Shown piece after piece: positions 19,806 through 28,177 of a DNA stretch of 64,000 nucleotides (the stretch's first letter is position 1; each line of letters begins with the position of its first letter). Location: positions 3,534,001 through 3,598,000 of the forward strand of contig NZ_CP151633.1 of the NCBI RefSeq assembly GCF_038397715.1, written 5' to 3'. The position numbers and the translations under genes were made by a program. Origin of the DNA: Microbacterium sp. LWO14-1.2. GTDB taxonomy: Bacteria; Actinomycetota; Actinomycetes; Actinomycetales; Microbacteriaceae. The notes beneath the pieces were generated by a model that saw nothing but the letters and a program-made list of their open reading frames with translations, searched no databases and was not told the DNA's origin.

Positions 19806-19878
19806 GGGCCTTTAGCTCAGCTGGTAGAGCGCCACGTTTACACCGTGGATGTCGTCGGTTCGATCCCGGCAGGGCCCA
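19806..19878 (+). tRNA. tRNA-Val (anticodon TAC)
   Basis: A 73-nt cloverleaf. The acceptor GGGCCTT pairs with AGGGCCC, the D-arm is AGCTCAG...GAGC, the anticodon stem is CCACG/CGTGG with loop TTTACAC, and the T-loop is TTCGATC. The CCA end is not encoded (the bases after the discriminator are CCT). A TACACT box lies about 10 nt upstream. Its 3' end is the left boundary of a genomic island. Confidence 0.95.
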
Positions 19879-19880
19879 CC
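19854..19880 (+). repeat. Left 27-bp direct repeat (att site in tRNA-Val 3' end)
   Basis: It begins GTCGGTTCGATCC and ends GGGCCCACC, covering the T-arm and 3' acceptor of the tRNA. An exact copy is at 25945-25971. Confidence 0.85.
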
Positions 19881-20038
19881 TAGGAATCGATCGTCGAAAC
19901 GAGACACGCCGACTCCCGGTCCTTTTCGCCCGGCCGCCAGCGGATCCCGAGCTCATCTGTCTCATCGCGTAGTCCATGGGAGAGTGGGCGAAAGCGAACG
20001 TCTGGAGATCGGCGTGATGCCCTTGCTGGCGCCTTCTC

Positions 20039-20067
20039 TTGACGGAGCCAGCGCGCGATCATAGTGT
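20039..20067 (+). promoter_or_regulatory. sulP promoter
   Basis: -35 TTGACG at 20039-20044, 17-nt spacer, -10 TAGTGT at 20062-20067. The predicted leader of about 100 nt contains a short reading frame before sulP. The rest of 19881-20176 shows no recognisable gene; a minus-strand open frame at 19880-20128 has no known relatives and overlaps the att site. Confidence 0.55.
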
Positions 20068-20108
20068 CGGCGAGATCGAGCAGTCCCGTTCCGACGGAGG
20101 GTGAGACG

Positions 20109-20156
20109 ATGGCTGAGCTGATTGACATCTCGTTCGCTCACGGTCTCTACGGCTGA
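20109..20156 (+). CDS. 15-codon upstream reading frame in the sulP leader
   Basis: The frame encodes MAELIDISFAHGLYG and ends 20 nt before the sulP start. It has a strong ribosome-binding site, GGAGG at 20096-20100, 8 nt from the ATG. It lacks the cysteine or repeated-codon signature of classic attenuation peptides, so it may act by translational coupling or be incidental. Confidence 0.4.
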   Translation: MAELIDISFAHGLYG

Positions 20157-20176
20157 CCGACAGTGCCCCCGGAGGC

Positions 20177-21829
20177 ATGATGCAGCGCCCGCTCGCGGGG
20201 CTGACCCGAAAAAATCTCGCGCGCGAGCTCCTCGCCGGCGTGACGCTGTCAGCGATCGCGGTGCCACTGAACATCGGGTACGCGCAGATCGCGGGCCTCC
20301 CGGCATCAGCCGGGCTCTATGCGCTTGTCGTGCCGACCGTCGTGTACGCGCTGGTCGTCTCGTCGCGTCAGGTCGTGGCGTCACCCGACGCGGCTGCAGC
20401 GGCGCTGGTGGCATCGTCGGTCGGCGGGCTCGCCGTCGCGGGCTCGGAGGATTATGCGACCCTCGCCATGGCGCAGGCAATCATCTGCGGGGGTATGTTC
20501 CTGCTCCTGGCCTTCTTCCGTCTCGGGTTTCTGGCGAATTTTCTCTCGAAGCCGATCCTGATCGGTTTCGTCGGTGGGCTCGCGCTGGACATCCTGATCT
20601 CCCAGGTGGCGAAGATGCTGGGGGTGAAGATCGATTCCGGCGCCGAGTTCGGGGCGAAGGTGATCGCGCTGGTATCGGGTGTGCTGACCGCGAATCCTTG
20701 GTCCGTGATGATCGCCGCGGTCTCGGTGGCGATACTGCTCCTGGGGCGACGGCTGCTGCCTGTCGTCCCGTGGGCCCTGATCGTTCTCGTGGGCGCGACG
20801 ACGGCAGTGGTGCTCACCGACGCTGAAAACGCGGGTGTCGACGTCCTCGGCGAGGTACCTGCGGGACCTCCGGTGCTGACCTGGCCGATGCTGGAGTGGG
20901 CGCAGTGGTTGTCGCTCGTCCCATCGGCGATCGCGCTGACGATGGTGACCGTCGCCGAGGGGCTTCTTGTCGCTCGCTCCTACTCGGACCGACACCACTA
21001 CCGGACGAGCCCGAATCGCGATCTGCTCGCTTTCGGGCTCGGCAACATCGCTGCGGGCGCGAGCGGAAGCTTCGCCATCGGGTCATCCACGTCCCGCACC
21101 GCTGCGATGGATCAGGCCGGCTCGCGCACGCAGGTGCCGTCGCTGGTGCTGGCGGTCGGGACGCTCCTGCTTCTCCTGTTCGGAACGGCGCTGCTGACCG
21201 ACATCCCCTCGCCTGCGATCGGCGCGGTCGTCGGCGTCGCGATCCTGCCGCTTCTCGGCGGGCGCCAACTGGTCGCACTCTGGAGGCTGGATCGCTTCGA
21301 GTTCGCGGTGGCGGCCGTGTGCTTCCTGGTGACCCTGTTCGTCGGCGCCATCCCCGGCATCATCGTGGCGTTCGTGCTCGCTCTGATCAATCTCGCCCGC
21401 CGAGCGGCGCGTCCGCCTATCGATGTCCTGTCTGAATCGGGGGATCCCGCGGGTTCGCTTGTCGACGGTGCGGCGCCCGGCGCCGTCACCGCACCGGGAG
21501 TGGTGGTCGTCCGCATGGCCGCGCCGTTGTTCTTCGCCAACGCGGACATGTTCGCTGAGGCGGTGAAGTCCGCGGTCTCGACCGAGTCCTCGAAGGTCCA
21601 TCATCTGATCGTCGATATGGAGGCGGTCACCGACGTCGATGTGACGGCAGCGGAATCGTTCGCCGCGCTCCGCGCATGGCTTCACGACCACGATGTAGAC
21701 CTCTCTTTCAGTCGCGTGCGCCCGGGTGCGGAGGCGAGACTACGACGTTTCGGCATCATCTCCGACGAGGTGCTGTTCACCACCAACCGCGCAGCCGTGG
21801 CCGCGCTCAGAAGCACGGAGAACCGATGA
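20177..21829 (+). CDS. SulP-family anion permease with STAS domain
   Basis: Transporter of 550 aa. About 10-12 hydrophobic segments fill the first 410 residues, beginning with the SulP signature (AGVTLSAIAVPLNIGYAQIAGLP). A soluble STAS domain follows at about residues 435-545. Sulfate or another anion is the likely substrate. The ATG at 20180 is an alternative start, since GGAGG is 1 nt from the first ATG and 4 nt from the second. Its stop overlaps the next start as ATGA. In this island it probably handles sulfate linked to the sulfatase. Confidence 0.88.
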   Translation: MMQRPLAGLTRKNLARELLAGVTLSAIAVPLNIGYAQIAGLPASAGLYALVVPTVVYALVVSSRQVVASPDAAAAALVASSVGGLAVAGSEDYATLAMAQAIICGGMFLLLAFFRLGFLANFLSKPILIGFVGGLALDILISQVAKMLGVKIDSGAEFGAKVIALVSGVLTANPWSVMIAAVSVAILLLGRRLLPVVPWALIVLVGATTAVVLTDAENAGVDVLGEVPAGPPVLTWPMLEWAQWLSLVPSAIALTMVTVAEGLLVARSYSDRHHYRTSPNRDLLAFGLGNIAAGASGSFAIGSSTSRTAAMDQAGSRTQVPSLVLAVGTLLLLLFGTALLTDIPSPAIGAVVGVAILPLLGGRQLVALWRLDRFEFAVAAVCFLVTLFVGAIPGIIVAFVLALINLARRAARPPIDVLSESGDPAGSLVDGAAPGAVTAPGVVVVRMAAPLFFANADMFAEAVKSAVSTESSKVHHLIVDMEAVTDVDVTAAESFAALRAWLHDHDVDLSFSRVRPGAEARLRRFGIISDEVLFTTNRAAVAALRSTENR

Positions 21830-22500
21830 TGACGGACGTGCTCGGCGGCATCCTTCCCCTCGCGGTCGGCGTGGCGATCAGTCCGATTCCCATCATCGCG
21901 ATCATCCTCATGCTGCTGTCGCCCTCTGCCCGGACGGCAGCGGTCGGGTTCGTTGTCGGGTGGGTGCTCGGAATCGTCGTCGCCGTGACGCTCTTCACGC
22001 TGATCGGTACAGCGATCCCGGCCGCGGACCCGGATGCTGCGAAGCCCGTCCAGGGAGTCATCCACCTGGTATTCGGCGCGCTGCTCATCGGTCTCGGCAT
22101 CGCGCAAATGCGGCATCGCGGTGCCTCCTCGTCGTCGAAGGCGCCACCGAAGTGGATGCAGGCGATCGACCGGATGTCGTTCCCGGGGGCGTTCGGTCTC
22201 GGTGCCCTGCTGGCCGCGGTGAACCCGAAGAACACGATGATGACGGCGACCGCCGGCATCACGATCGGGACGCCGGGTATCTCCGTCGGGAGCGCCGCGA
22301 TCGCGATCGCGGGCTTCACCGTGATCGCTGCCTCCACGGTCGTCGTGCCCGCACTGGCCTACCTGCTCGCGGCCGATCGGCTCGGCGGAAGGCTGGTTGC
22401 CGTACGGGAGTGGCTCGAGAAGGAGAACACGGTGATCATGGCCGTGCTCCTTCTCGCCCTCGGCCCCATGAACATCGGCAAAGGCATCGCGCTCTTCTGA
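21826..22500 (+). CDS. GAP-family membrane protein (Sap / LysE-like fold)
   Basis: Protein of 224 aa with about six membrane segments, matching the GAP (Sap, sulfolipid-addressing) family, with LPLAVGVAISPIPIIAIILML at the start and LLAAVNPKNTMM in the middle. Members are proposed to export lipids or small molecules; the substrate here is unknown. It overlaps sulP by 4 nt, so the two are translationally coupled. It converges on the FGE gene with a 22-bp gap. Confidence 0.75.
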   Translation: MMTDVLGGILPLAVGVAISPIPIIAIILMLLSPSARTAAVGFVVGWVLGIVVAVTLFTLIGTAIPAADPDAAKPVQGVIHLVFGALLIGLGIAQMRHRGASSSSKAPPKWMQAIDRMSFPGAFGLGALLAAVNPKNTMMTATAGITIGTPGISVGSAAIAIAGFTVIAASTVVVPALAYLLAADRLGGRLVAVREWLEKENTVIMAVLLLALGPMNIGKGIALF

Positions 22501-22522
22501 GGCAGGCAGGTACCTGCGGCGA

Positions 22523-23419
22523 TCACGGCACGTCGCGCGCGCAGCGGAAGCCGATGTGCGTCGTCGCGGTGTCGTCGCTCTGCGGAGAGCGTGCCGCCGG
22601 CCGGTAGCGCAGGCAGTAGTCAGGGGAGCAGAGGTGCGACCCTCCACGGAGCACTCTGCGGCCCTCGGGGTCGAGGAGCGGCATGGGTGCCAGCAGGCTC
22701 ACCCGATGCCCGGCGTCCGGCACAGTGAAGCCGGGCGGGATGTGTCGTGTGGTGTATCTGTCGCTCGTCCACTCCCAGACGTTCCCCGTCATATCGACAA
22801 GGCCGTAGCCATTGGGCGGAAAGGATCCCACAGGCGAGGTCCCCACCCACCCGCGCGCGCCGGTGTTGCGATACGGAAAATCCCCCTGCCACCGGTTGGT
22901 CATGAGCTCGCCGTCGGGGAACTCGTCGTCACCCCATGCGTACACGGCGCGGTCGAGGCCACCGCGTGCGGCGTACTCCCACTCCGCTTCGGTGGGGAGC
23001 CGCTTGCCGGCCCACGTCGCGAAAGCGACGGCATCGCGGTAGGCGACCTGAACGACCGGATGATCCAGGAGGTCGGAGATGCCGGAGCCGGGGCCGAACG
23101 GGTGAGCCCAGTCTGCCCCCGGTTGCCAGCGCCACCACTGCCGCCAATCGCTCAGGTCCACCGGGCCGGAGGTGGGGGTGAAGACCATTGCGCCGGGTTC
23201 CCGTTCGTCCGCGCTCAGAGCGGGAAACAGCTCGGCGTTCAGAGGCTCCTCGGCGACCGTGACGTATCCGGTGGTGTCGACGAAGCCTGCGAACTCACGA
23301 TTCGTCACCGGATGCTCGTCGAGATCGAACGAGTGGACCATACGGAGGTGGACCGGCTCCTCGTCGCGCGAGAATCCTTCCGCGCCCATGAGGAACTCGC
23401 CCCCCTCGATGCGGATCAT
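22523..23419 (-). CDS. Formylglycine-generating enzyme (SUMF1/FGE family)
   Basis: Protein of 298 aa. The C-terminal RGGSHLCSPDYCLRYRPAARS segment has the two active-site cysteines C264 and C269 with the C-x4-C spacing of true FGE, followed by GFRC. FGE binds copper(I) and uses oxygen to turn the cysteine of a C-x-P-x-R motif into formylglycine. The sulfatase encoded 19 nt upstream has exactly that motif and is the evident client. The ATG at 23419 begins the domain (MIRIEGGEFLMG). Confidence 0.93.
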   Translation of the reverse strand: MIRIEGGEFLMGAEGFSRDEEPVHLRMVHSFDLDEHPVTNREFAGFVDTTGYVTVAEEPLNAELFPALSADEREPGAMVFTPTSGPVDLSDWRQWWRWQPGADWAHPFGPGSGISDLLDHPVVQVAYRDAVAFATWAGKRLPTEAEWEYAARGGLDRAVYAWGDDEFPDGELMTNRWQGDFPYRNTGARGWVGTSPVGSFPPNGYGLVDMTGNVWEWTSDRYTTRHIPPGFTVPDAGHRVSLLAPMPLLDPEGRRVLRGGSHLCSPDYCLRYRPAARSPQSDDTATTHIGFRCARDVP

Positions 23420-23438
23420 GGCGTCTGGACTCCCGGCA

Positions 23439-25775
23439 TCAGTCGCGCGCGAACATCCCCCGCAGGAGCGTCTCCGCGTGCGAGTAGTCCTCTCCCGAGA
23501 CGTCGACCACGACGCGATCAATGGTCCCACCGGTGAAGGCGAACGGCGGTTCGTAGCGCGCGGACACGGGCTGTCCGACCTCGCGGCCTACCGTTGCGCC
23601 TTCCCCGGCCAGCGTGAAGTAAGCCGGCTGCGACTTCATAGGGCCGGAGGTCACGACGTCGTCGTTCACGTGGAGCTGCACGGTGCCATGCGGGGTAGTG
23701 CCGTCTCGGCCCTCGATCATGTAGGTCAGGCCCACTCGCACTGGCCCCGAAGGCAGCGGGTTGGGTGCTGTGAAGACCTGCTCCGACTCACCGAGCCAGT
23801 TGTAGAGGTAAGTGAGGCGGCCGTGCTGCACGAAGAGCGCGTGCCCTCCGAAGCGAGCACCCATGGAGTAGATGATGCCCTCCGGATCGCTGTCGATATC
23901 GAGCTCGGCGACGATGGTGAACGAGCGACCCATGATCTCCACGGCGCTGCGCTCCGGTACGACCGCACCGCCGGGATACAGAGTCATAGACGTTCGACCC
24001 TCCATGGGGTTGGGGCGTTTAATGGCGAACAGCTCCGGAGGGTTGCGGTCGTCCAGCGGATAGCCGTTGTACTGAGTGGCGAGCGTGTGCCACAGCTGCT
24101 TCATCTCCTCGAGCTTCTCGGGGTGCTCGCCCGCAAGGTCGTGGAGCTGATTGCGGTCGTCGGGCAGATGGAAGAGCTCCCAGCGGTCCTTGTCGAAATG
24201 GCCCCACCCGGTGGGGGCGGGAGCGTGCACGGTCGAGGCGTGCCATCCGTCCTTCCAGATTCCGCGTGTGCCGAGCATGGAGTAGAACTGTTCGCTCTTA
24301 TCGCCGCGAGCGGAGGCATCGCCGATCACCCGCTGGAAGCTGACGCCCTCGAGCGGCTTCTGCGGGTAGCCCTTGACCGTCGTCGGTGCTTCGATGCCGA
24401 GGAGGTCGAGCACCGTCGGGACGATGTCCGTGACATGGAGGTACTGCTCACGCACCTCGCCCCGCGCGTCGATGCCCTTCGGCCACGCGATGATCATCGG
24501 GTCGGCGGTACCGCCCTCGAACGACGCGTTCGTCTTGTACAGCTTGTGGGGCGTGTTGAACGCCATCGCCCACCCGTTCGAGTAATGCGGGTGGGTCGAC
24601 TCGGAGCCGAGCTCGGGAAGCAGCGCGAGGTTCTGCTCCAGGTTCTCGGGGATGCCGTTGTACCAGCGGTTCTCGTTCACTGATCCTGACGGGCCGCCTT
24701 CAGCGCTCGAGCCGTTGTCGGACAACACCACGAACACCGTGTTGTCGAGTTGACCGGATTCTTCGAGGTAATCGAGGAGGCGACCCACCTGTGCGTCCGT
24801 ATAGGACGCGAACCCGGCGAAGACCTCGGCCTGCCGCTCGAACAGCTGCTTCTCGCCGTCAGAGAGTGAATCCCACGGGCGCACGATGTCGGACGCGGGC
24901 CACGGAGTTCCGTCACCGGACGTCGCGTCTGCGTAAGGGTTGATCGGCGGTAGTTGCGCGCCTGGAGGCAGGATGCCGGCGGCGATCTGGTTCGCGAGGA
25001 CCACCTCGCGGTACTTCTCGTATCCCATCGAGAACTCGCCCTTGTACTGATCCGCCCACTCCGTGAACACATGATGAGGTGCGTGACCGGCCCCCGGAGC
25101 GAAGTACGTGAACCACGGCTTTTCGGCCGCGGTGACGCGCGCATCCCGGATGAACTCGATCGCACGGTCCGCGAGATCCTTCGACAGGTGATACCCGTCA
25201 GCAGGGAGAGCCGGCGGATCGACCGGATGGTTGTCGTAAGTGAGATCGGGGTACCACTGATCGGTCAGCCCGCCGAGGAAGCCGTAGTAGCGATCGAAAC
25301 CTCGGGACAGCGGCCAGGTGCGCTTGGACGCACCCATGCTCATCTCCGCGGCCGGGGACAAGTGCCACTTGCCGACAGCAAACGTGTTGTACCCGTTCTC
25401 GGACAGGATCTCGGACAGGAACGCATCGTCTGCGGGGATCAGGCACGACAGGTTCGGGAAACCGTCGCTGGCTTCCCCGATCGTGCCCATTCCCACACTC
25501 TGCGCATTGCGTCCTGTGAGGAGCGCGGCTCGCGTCGGGGAGCAGAGAGCGGTGGTATGGAACTGGGTGAACCGCACGCCGATGTCCGCGAGCCTGCGCA
25601 TGTTCGGCATCCGGATCAGACCTCCGTAGAGATCCCAGCTCCCGAAGCCCATGTCGTCCCAGACGATGAACAGCACGTTCGGCGCACCAGGCGCAGCCTG
25701 TGGCTCCACGAACGGCGCCCAATCGGACTTCGAGTCACGCACGTCTTCGCGGATCTCACCTCTGAACTGCGGCAT
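23439..25775 (-). CDS. Cys-type arylsulfatase (alkaline phosphatase fold)
   Basis: Sulfatase of 778 aa. The metal-binding DD pair is at residues 40-41 (IVWDDMG) and the formylglycine motif CSPTR at 78-82, with C78 the residue to be oxidised by the downstream FGE. No export signal is apparent, so a cytosolic or non-classical location is likely. It is longer than typical 500-aa sulfatases and resembles the large AtsA-related group. The substrate, an organic sulfate ester, is not predictable. A 16-bp perfect palindrome lies upstream of its promoter. Confidence 0.92.
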   Translation of the reverse strand: MPQFRGEIREDVRDSKSDWAPFVEPQAAPGAPNVLFIVWDDMGFGSWDLYGGLIRMPNMRRLADIGVRFTQFHTTALCSPTRAALLTGRNAQSVGMGTIGEASDGFPNLSCLIPADDAFLSEILSENGYNTFAVGKWHLSPAAEMSMGASKRTWPLSRGFDRYYGFLGGLTDQWYPDLTYDNHPVDPPALPADGYHLSKDLADRAIEFIRDARVTAAEKPWFTYFAPGAGHAPHHVFTEWADQYKGEFSMGYEKYREVVLANQIAAGILPPGAQLPPINPYADATSGDGTPWPASDIVRPWDSLSDGEKQLFERQAEVFAGFASYTDAQVGRLLDYLEESGQLDNTVFVVLSDNGSSAEGGPSGSVNENRWYNGIPENLEQNLALLPELGSESTHPHYSNGWAMAFNTPHKLYKTNASFEGGTADPMIIAWPKGIDARGEVREQYLHVTDIVPTVLDLLGIEAPTTVKGYPQKPLEGVSFQRVIGDASARGDKSEQFYSMLGTRGIWKDGWHASTVHAPAPTGWGHFDKDRWELFHLPDDRNQLHDLAGEHPEKLEEMKQLWHTLATQYNGYPLDDRNPPELFAIKRPNPMEGRTSMTLYPGGAVVPERSAVEIMGRSFTIVAELDIDSDPEGIIYSMGARFGGHALFVQHGRLTYLYNWLGESEQVFTAPNPLPSGPVRVGLTYMIEGRDGTTPHGTVQLHVNDDVVTSGPMKSQPAYFTLAGEGATVGREVGQPVSARYEPPFAFTGGTIDRVVVDVSGEDYSHAETLLRGMFARD

Positions 25776-25806
25776 TCGGCTGTCCCCTCGTCGGTTCGAT
25801 GAGTTG

Positions 25807-25812
25807 AGGGTA
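25807..25812 (-). promoter_or_regulatory. Sulfatase promoter, -10 box
   Basis: Minus-strand TACCCT, giving a leader of about 25 nt before the ATG at 25775. The -35 region is weak, which would fit a need for an activator. Confidence 0.35.
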
Positions 25813-25836
25813 TCGCCGCCCAGCGAACCCCGAAAG

Positions 25837-25852
25837 GGTGACTCGAGTCACC
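25837..25852. promoter_or_regulatory. 16-bp perfect palindrome upstream of the sulfatase
   Basis: GGTGACTCGAGTCACC reads the same on both strands and lies about 60 bp upstream of the sulfatase start. This is a typical size and position for a dimeric regulator, which is not encoded in the island. A second inverted repeat, GAGACG-N3-CGTCTC, is at 25868-25882. Confidence 0.5.
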
Positions 25853-25944
25853 GTGTGGGTCGCTCTTGAGACGACGCGTCTCGATCGCTCGGAAACTCCG
25901 CAGATCGCGTGTTCGCAGGAGCTCCGCCCGTTCAGACCGTATAT

Positions 25945-25971
25945 GTCGGTTCGATCCCGGCAGGGCCCACC
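25945..25971 (+). repeat. Right 27-bp direct repeat (att site, tRNA-Val fragment)
   Basis: An exact copy of 19854-19880. Similarity continues a little upstream (ACCGT, then ATGTC) if a 3-nt gap is allowed. There is no acceptor or D-arm, so it is not a tRNA gene. Confidence 0.85.
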
Positions 25972-25999
25972 GTCGGATTCCGTCCGCTCAGCCCGCACC

Positions 26000-26005
26000 T
26001 AGGAT
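26000..26005 (+). promoter_or_regulatory. -10 box of leaderless VanZ/RDD promoter
   Basis: TAGGAT, 7 nt, then ATG at 26013. It lies just outside the right att site, so this is chromosomal sequence. Confidence 0.5.
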
Positions 26006-26012
26006 GGTGCGA

Positions 26013-27134
26013 ATGGCGGGGTGGACGTGGCAGGCGTGGTTCGGGCTCATCGGCGGGGGTCTGCTCTTCGCCGCGGTGCTCGTGCCGATCCTCGTCGTCC
26101 AGGTGCGGCGCTACGGTGCGCTGTCGTTCCGGCGCCTGCTGGGGGCGGCGGCGGTCAGCGTCTACGCGGTCGCCCTCGTGGCCTACACCCTGCTCCCGAT
26201 CCCCGAGGTGCGGGCCAACTGCGGGGCCGGAGGCGGCGGTCTCGAGCTCGTGCCAGGGCACTCGATCGGCGACATCCTGCGCGAGACCGAAGGGTCGTCG
26301 CTGCTGCGCACGCTCACGAGCCGCGCCACCCTGCAGGTGGTCCTCAACGTCGCTCTCTTCGTGCCGTTCGGGATCATCGCGCGTCGCTACTGGAATCGCG
26401 GCCCCGTCGTCTCGATCCTGTGGGGCGCCCTGCTGTCCCTGGCGATCGAGACCACGCAGTTCACGGGGGTCTGGGGCCTCTTCGAGTGCTCCTACCGCGT
26501 CGCCGACGTCGATGACCTCATCGCGAACACCGCAGGCGCCGCGATCGGCGTGCTGATCGCCCCGGTCGTCCTGGCCTGGATGCCGAGCGCGAAGAACCTG
26601 CGCGCAGAGCGAGGGAAGCCGCGACCGGTCACGGTCTGGCGTCGCTGGTTCGGGATGATCCTCGACGCGGTCGCCGTGCAGATCGCCGTGACTCTCGTCT
26701 CGTTGTTGGTGCTCGTGCCCAAGCTCATCCTCTCCGGCGGATCGGGACCCGGTGTGCCGGAGAACCTGACCGAGCTGACCGTGATCGGCGTGGGCGCCGT
26801 GATCCTCGTCGTCGTGCTCCCGGCCGTCACCTCGTCGGGGGCCTCGATCGGGCAGCGGCTCGTCTGGCTCGCCCCTGACTGGCCGGGTGGCCGTGGCGGG
26901 CTGGGACGACGCCTCGCGAGGGCGGGCGTCGTCGGTCTGCCCTACACCGTGGCGACGACGCTCGGTCAGCTGCCGGACCCGGTGTCCGATGCCGCCCAGA
27001 CGATCTCCGGTGTCGTGGGAATCGTCAGCGCGCTCGTCGTGGCGATCGCGGTGATCTCCGTGCCCTTCAGTCGCGGTCGGCGCGGCATCTCGCTCGTGCT
27101 CGCCGGGGGAGAGCTGCGCGACTCGCGCGCCTGA
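26013..27134 (+). CDS. VanZ-like + RDD membrane protein
   Basis: Protein of 373 aa. The N-terminal half has four hydrophobic segments with the VanZ pattern (NVALFVPFGI, then IETTQFTG and DVDDLIANTAGAAIG). The C-terminal half starts with WRRWFGMILDAVAVQIAV and resembles an RDD domain. No enzymatic residues are evident and the role is unknown. The start at 26013 is chosen from the leaderless promoter; upstream in-frame sequence runs into the tRNA fragment and is not coding. Confidence 0.8.
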   Translation: MAGWTWQAWFGLIGGGLLFAAVLVPILVVQVRRYGALSFRRLLGAAAVSVYAVALVAYTLLPIPEVRANCGAGGGGLELVPGHSIGDILRETEGSSLLRTLTSRATLQVVLNVALFVPFGIIARRYWNRGPVVSILWGALLSLAIETTQFTGVWGLFECSYRVADVDDLIANTAGAAIGVLIAPVVLAWMPSAKNLRAERGKPRPVTVWRRWFGMILDAVAVQIAVTLVSLLVLVPKLILSGGSGPGVPENLTELTVIGVGAVILVVVLPAVTSSGASIGQRLVWLAPDWPGGRGGLGRRLARAGVVGLPYTVATTLGQLPDPVSDAAQTISGVVGIVSALVVAIAVISVPFSRGRRGISLVLAGGELRDSRA

Positions 27135-27148
27135 CCGCGACGACCGCG

Positions 27149-27173
27149 CGATCCCGCTCCCTGAGCGGGATCG
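27149..27173 (+). terminator. Terminator after the VanZ/RDD gene
   Basis: An 11-bp stem (CGATCCCGCTC and complement) with a CCT loop. It insulates the flagellar locus from upstream transcription. Confidence 0.8.
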
Positions 27174-27257
27174 TCCGGCGTGCAAACTTTTTCTTCGAAC
27201 ACGTGCGGTTCGTGCTATTTTCACTGATAAACCAGTTGATAGAGCTACGGAGTCGCA

Positions 27258-28112
27258 TTGCTGAGCCAATCTGCTTTTTCTGCTGATTCCGCCTCCTCCC
27301 CCCAGACGCACCCGACTCCCGAGCAGCTCGCCAGGGAGAACATGCCCCTGGCGACGTTCCTCGCGGTGGAGAAGGCGAGGTCGGCCGTGCACGTCGATCT
27401 CGACGACCTGCTCTCTGCCGCGCGCCTTGGTCTCGCGCGGGCCGCGATGTCGTACGACCCCGAACGCGGCATCCCGTTCGGAGCCTTCGCCAGCAGCCAG
27501 ATCAACTGGGCCATGCTGTCGGAGATGCGCCGGGCGGATCCTGCGGGGGAGCGCGGCCGCGACAAGATCGAACGCGTCCGGCTCGCCGCCGAGGCCGTGC
27601 TGGCCCGCACCGGGCGCCCCGCAAGCGTCGCGCAGCTCGCGAAGGAGTCGGGCCTCGACGCCGACGCCGTCGTCGAGATGATGCAGCTCGACGACATGGT
27701 GCGCGGAGCGACCAGCTTCGAGGAGCACTTCGACGCGGCGTCCGGGCGCCAGGCCGCCGACCTCACCGACAGCGTGATCCTCCCCGAGCACGCCGCCGAA
27801 CAGACCGAGATGCGCACCATGATCACGCGCGTCGTGGGTGCGCTCCCGGCGGCGATGCAGCAGGTCATCCGCGGCATCTACCTCGACGACCGCATGGTCA
27901 AGGACATCGCAGAAGAGCTCGCGGTGAGTCACGCGTATGTCTCGAAGCTCCGCACCCGTGGTCTCGCGCTCATGCGGGAGGCGATGGAGGCGTGGGAGGA
28001 CGGGTCGACCGGAGACCGCTCGACCAAGGCCAAGGCCGAGTTCTTCGAGGCGCTGTTCGGCGCCGCCCGCCCCGGTGCCGGGCGAACGCCGGAACTCGCG
28101 ACAGCCGTCTGA
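27258..28112 (+). CDS. FliA/WhiG-type RNA polymerase sigma factor (first of two)
   Basis: Protein of 284 aa with sigma region 2 at about 40-100 (DLLSAARLGLARAAMSYDPERGIPFGAFASSQINWAM split around it), region 3 in the middle and region 4 HTH at about 215-240 (IAEELAVSHAYVSKL). Region 1.1 is missing, as in sigma-28. It has a TTG start with CGGAG upstream, suggesting low translation. It opens the flagellar locus and is a prime candidate to read the shared promoters of the flagellar units. No flgM anti-sigma gene is nearby. An AT-rich stretch at 27184-27240 contains its likely promoter (TATTTT). Confidence 0.85.
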   Translation: MLSQSAFSADSASSPQTHPTPEQLARENMPLATFLAVEKARSAVHVDLDDLLSAARLGLARAAMSYDPERGIPFGAFASSQINWAMLSEMRRADPAGERGRDKIERVRLAAEAVLARTGRPASVAQLAKESGLDADAVVEMMQLDDMVRGATSFEEHFDAASGRQAADLTDSVILPEHAAEQTEMRTMITRVVGALPAAMQQVIRGIYLDDRMVKDIAEELAVSHAYVSKLRTRGLALMREAMEAWEDGSTGDRSTKAKAEFFEALFGAARPGAGRTPELATAV

Positions 28113-28141
28113 CCGGCATCCGGAAATTCCTCCACCGCCGC

Positions 28142-28170
28142 GGTTACGCGGTACGGGCATGTCGCGAATG
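28142..28170 (+). promoter_or_regulatory. Flagellar-type promoter of fliC
   Basis: GGTTAC at 28142-28147, 13 nt, GTCGCGAATG at 28161-28170. It matches the five other flagellar promoters except for AATG in place of ATAG. Confidence 0.65.
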
Positions 28171-28177
28171 TGGACTG

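Larger units (their letters stand above)
19881..25971. mobile_element. 6.1-kb tRNA-Val island carrying sulfatase, FGE and transporters
   Basis: The segment lies between the tRNA-Val 3' end and a 27-bp copy of that end, which is the signature of integration by a tyrosine recombinase. It holds only sulP, a GAP-family gene, an FGE and a sulfatase plus regulatory sites. No integrase or excisionase is visible, so the element is probably no longer self-mobile, or the integrase was lost after insertion. Confidence 0.7.

Noticed and set aside
16404..19883. A very long open frame (over 1100 codons) on the plus strand through aceE
   Set aside because: It is the antisense of aceE and part of fasR. High GC leaves few stop codons, and the translation is low-complexity Arg/Val/Asp-rich without domains.
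25936..25971. A second tRNA gene next to the VanZ/RDD gene
   Set aside because: Only the T-arm and acceptor 3' end are present; there is no D-arm or anticodon arm. It is an att copy.
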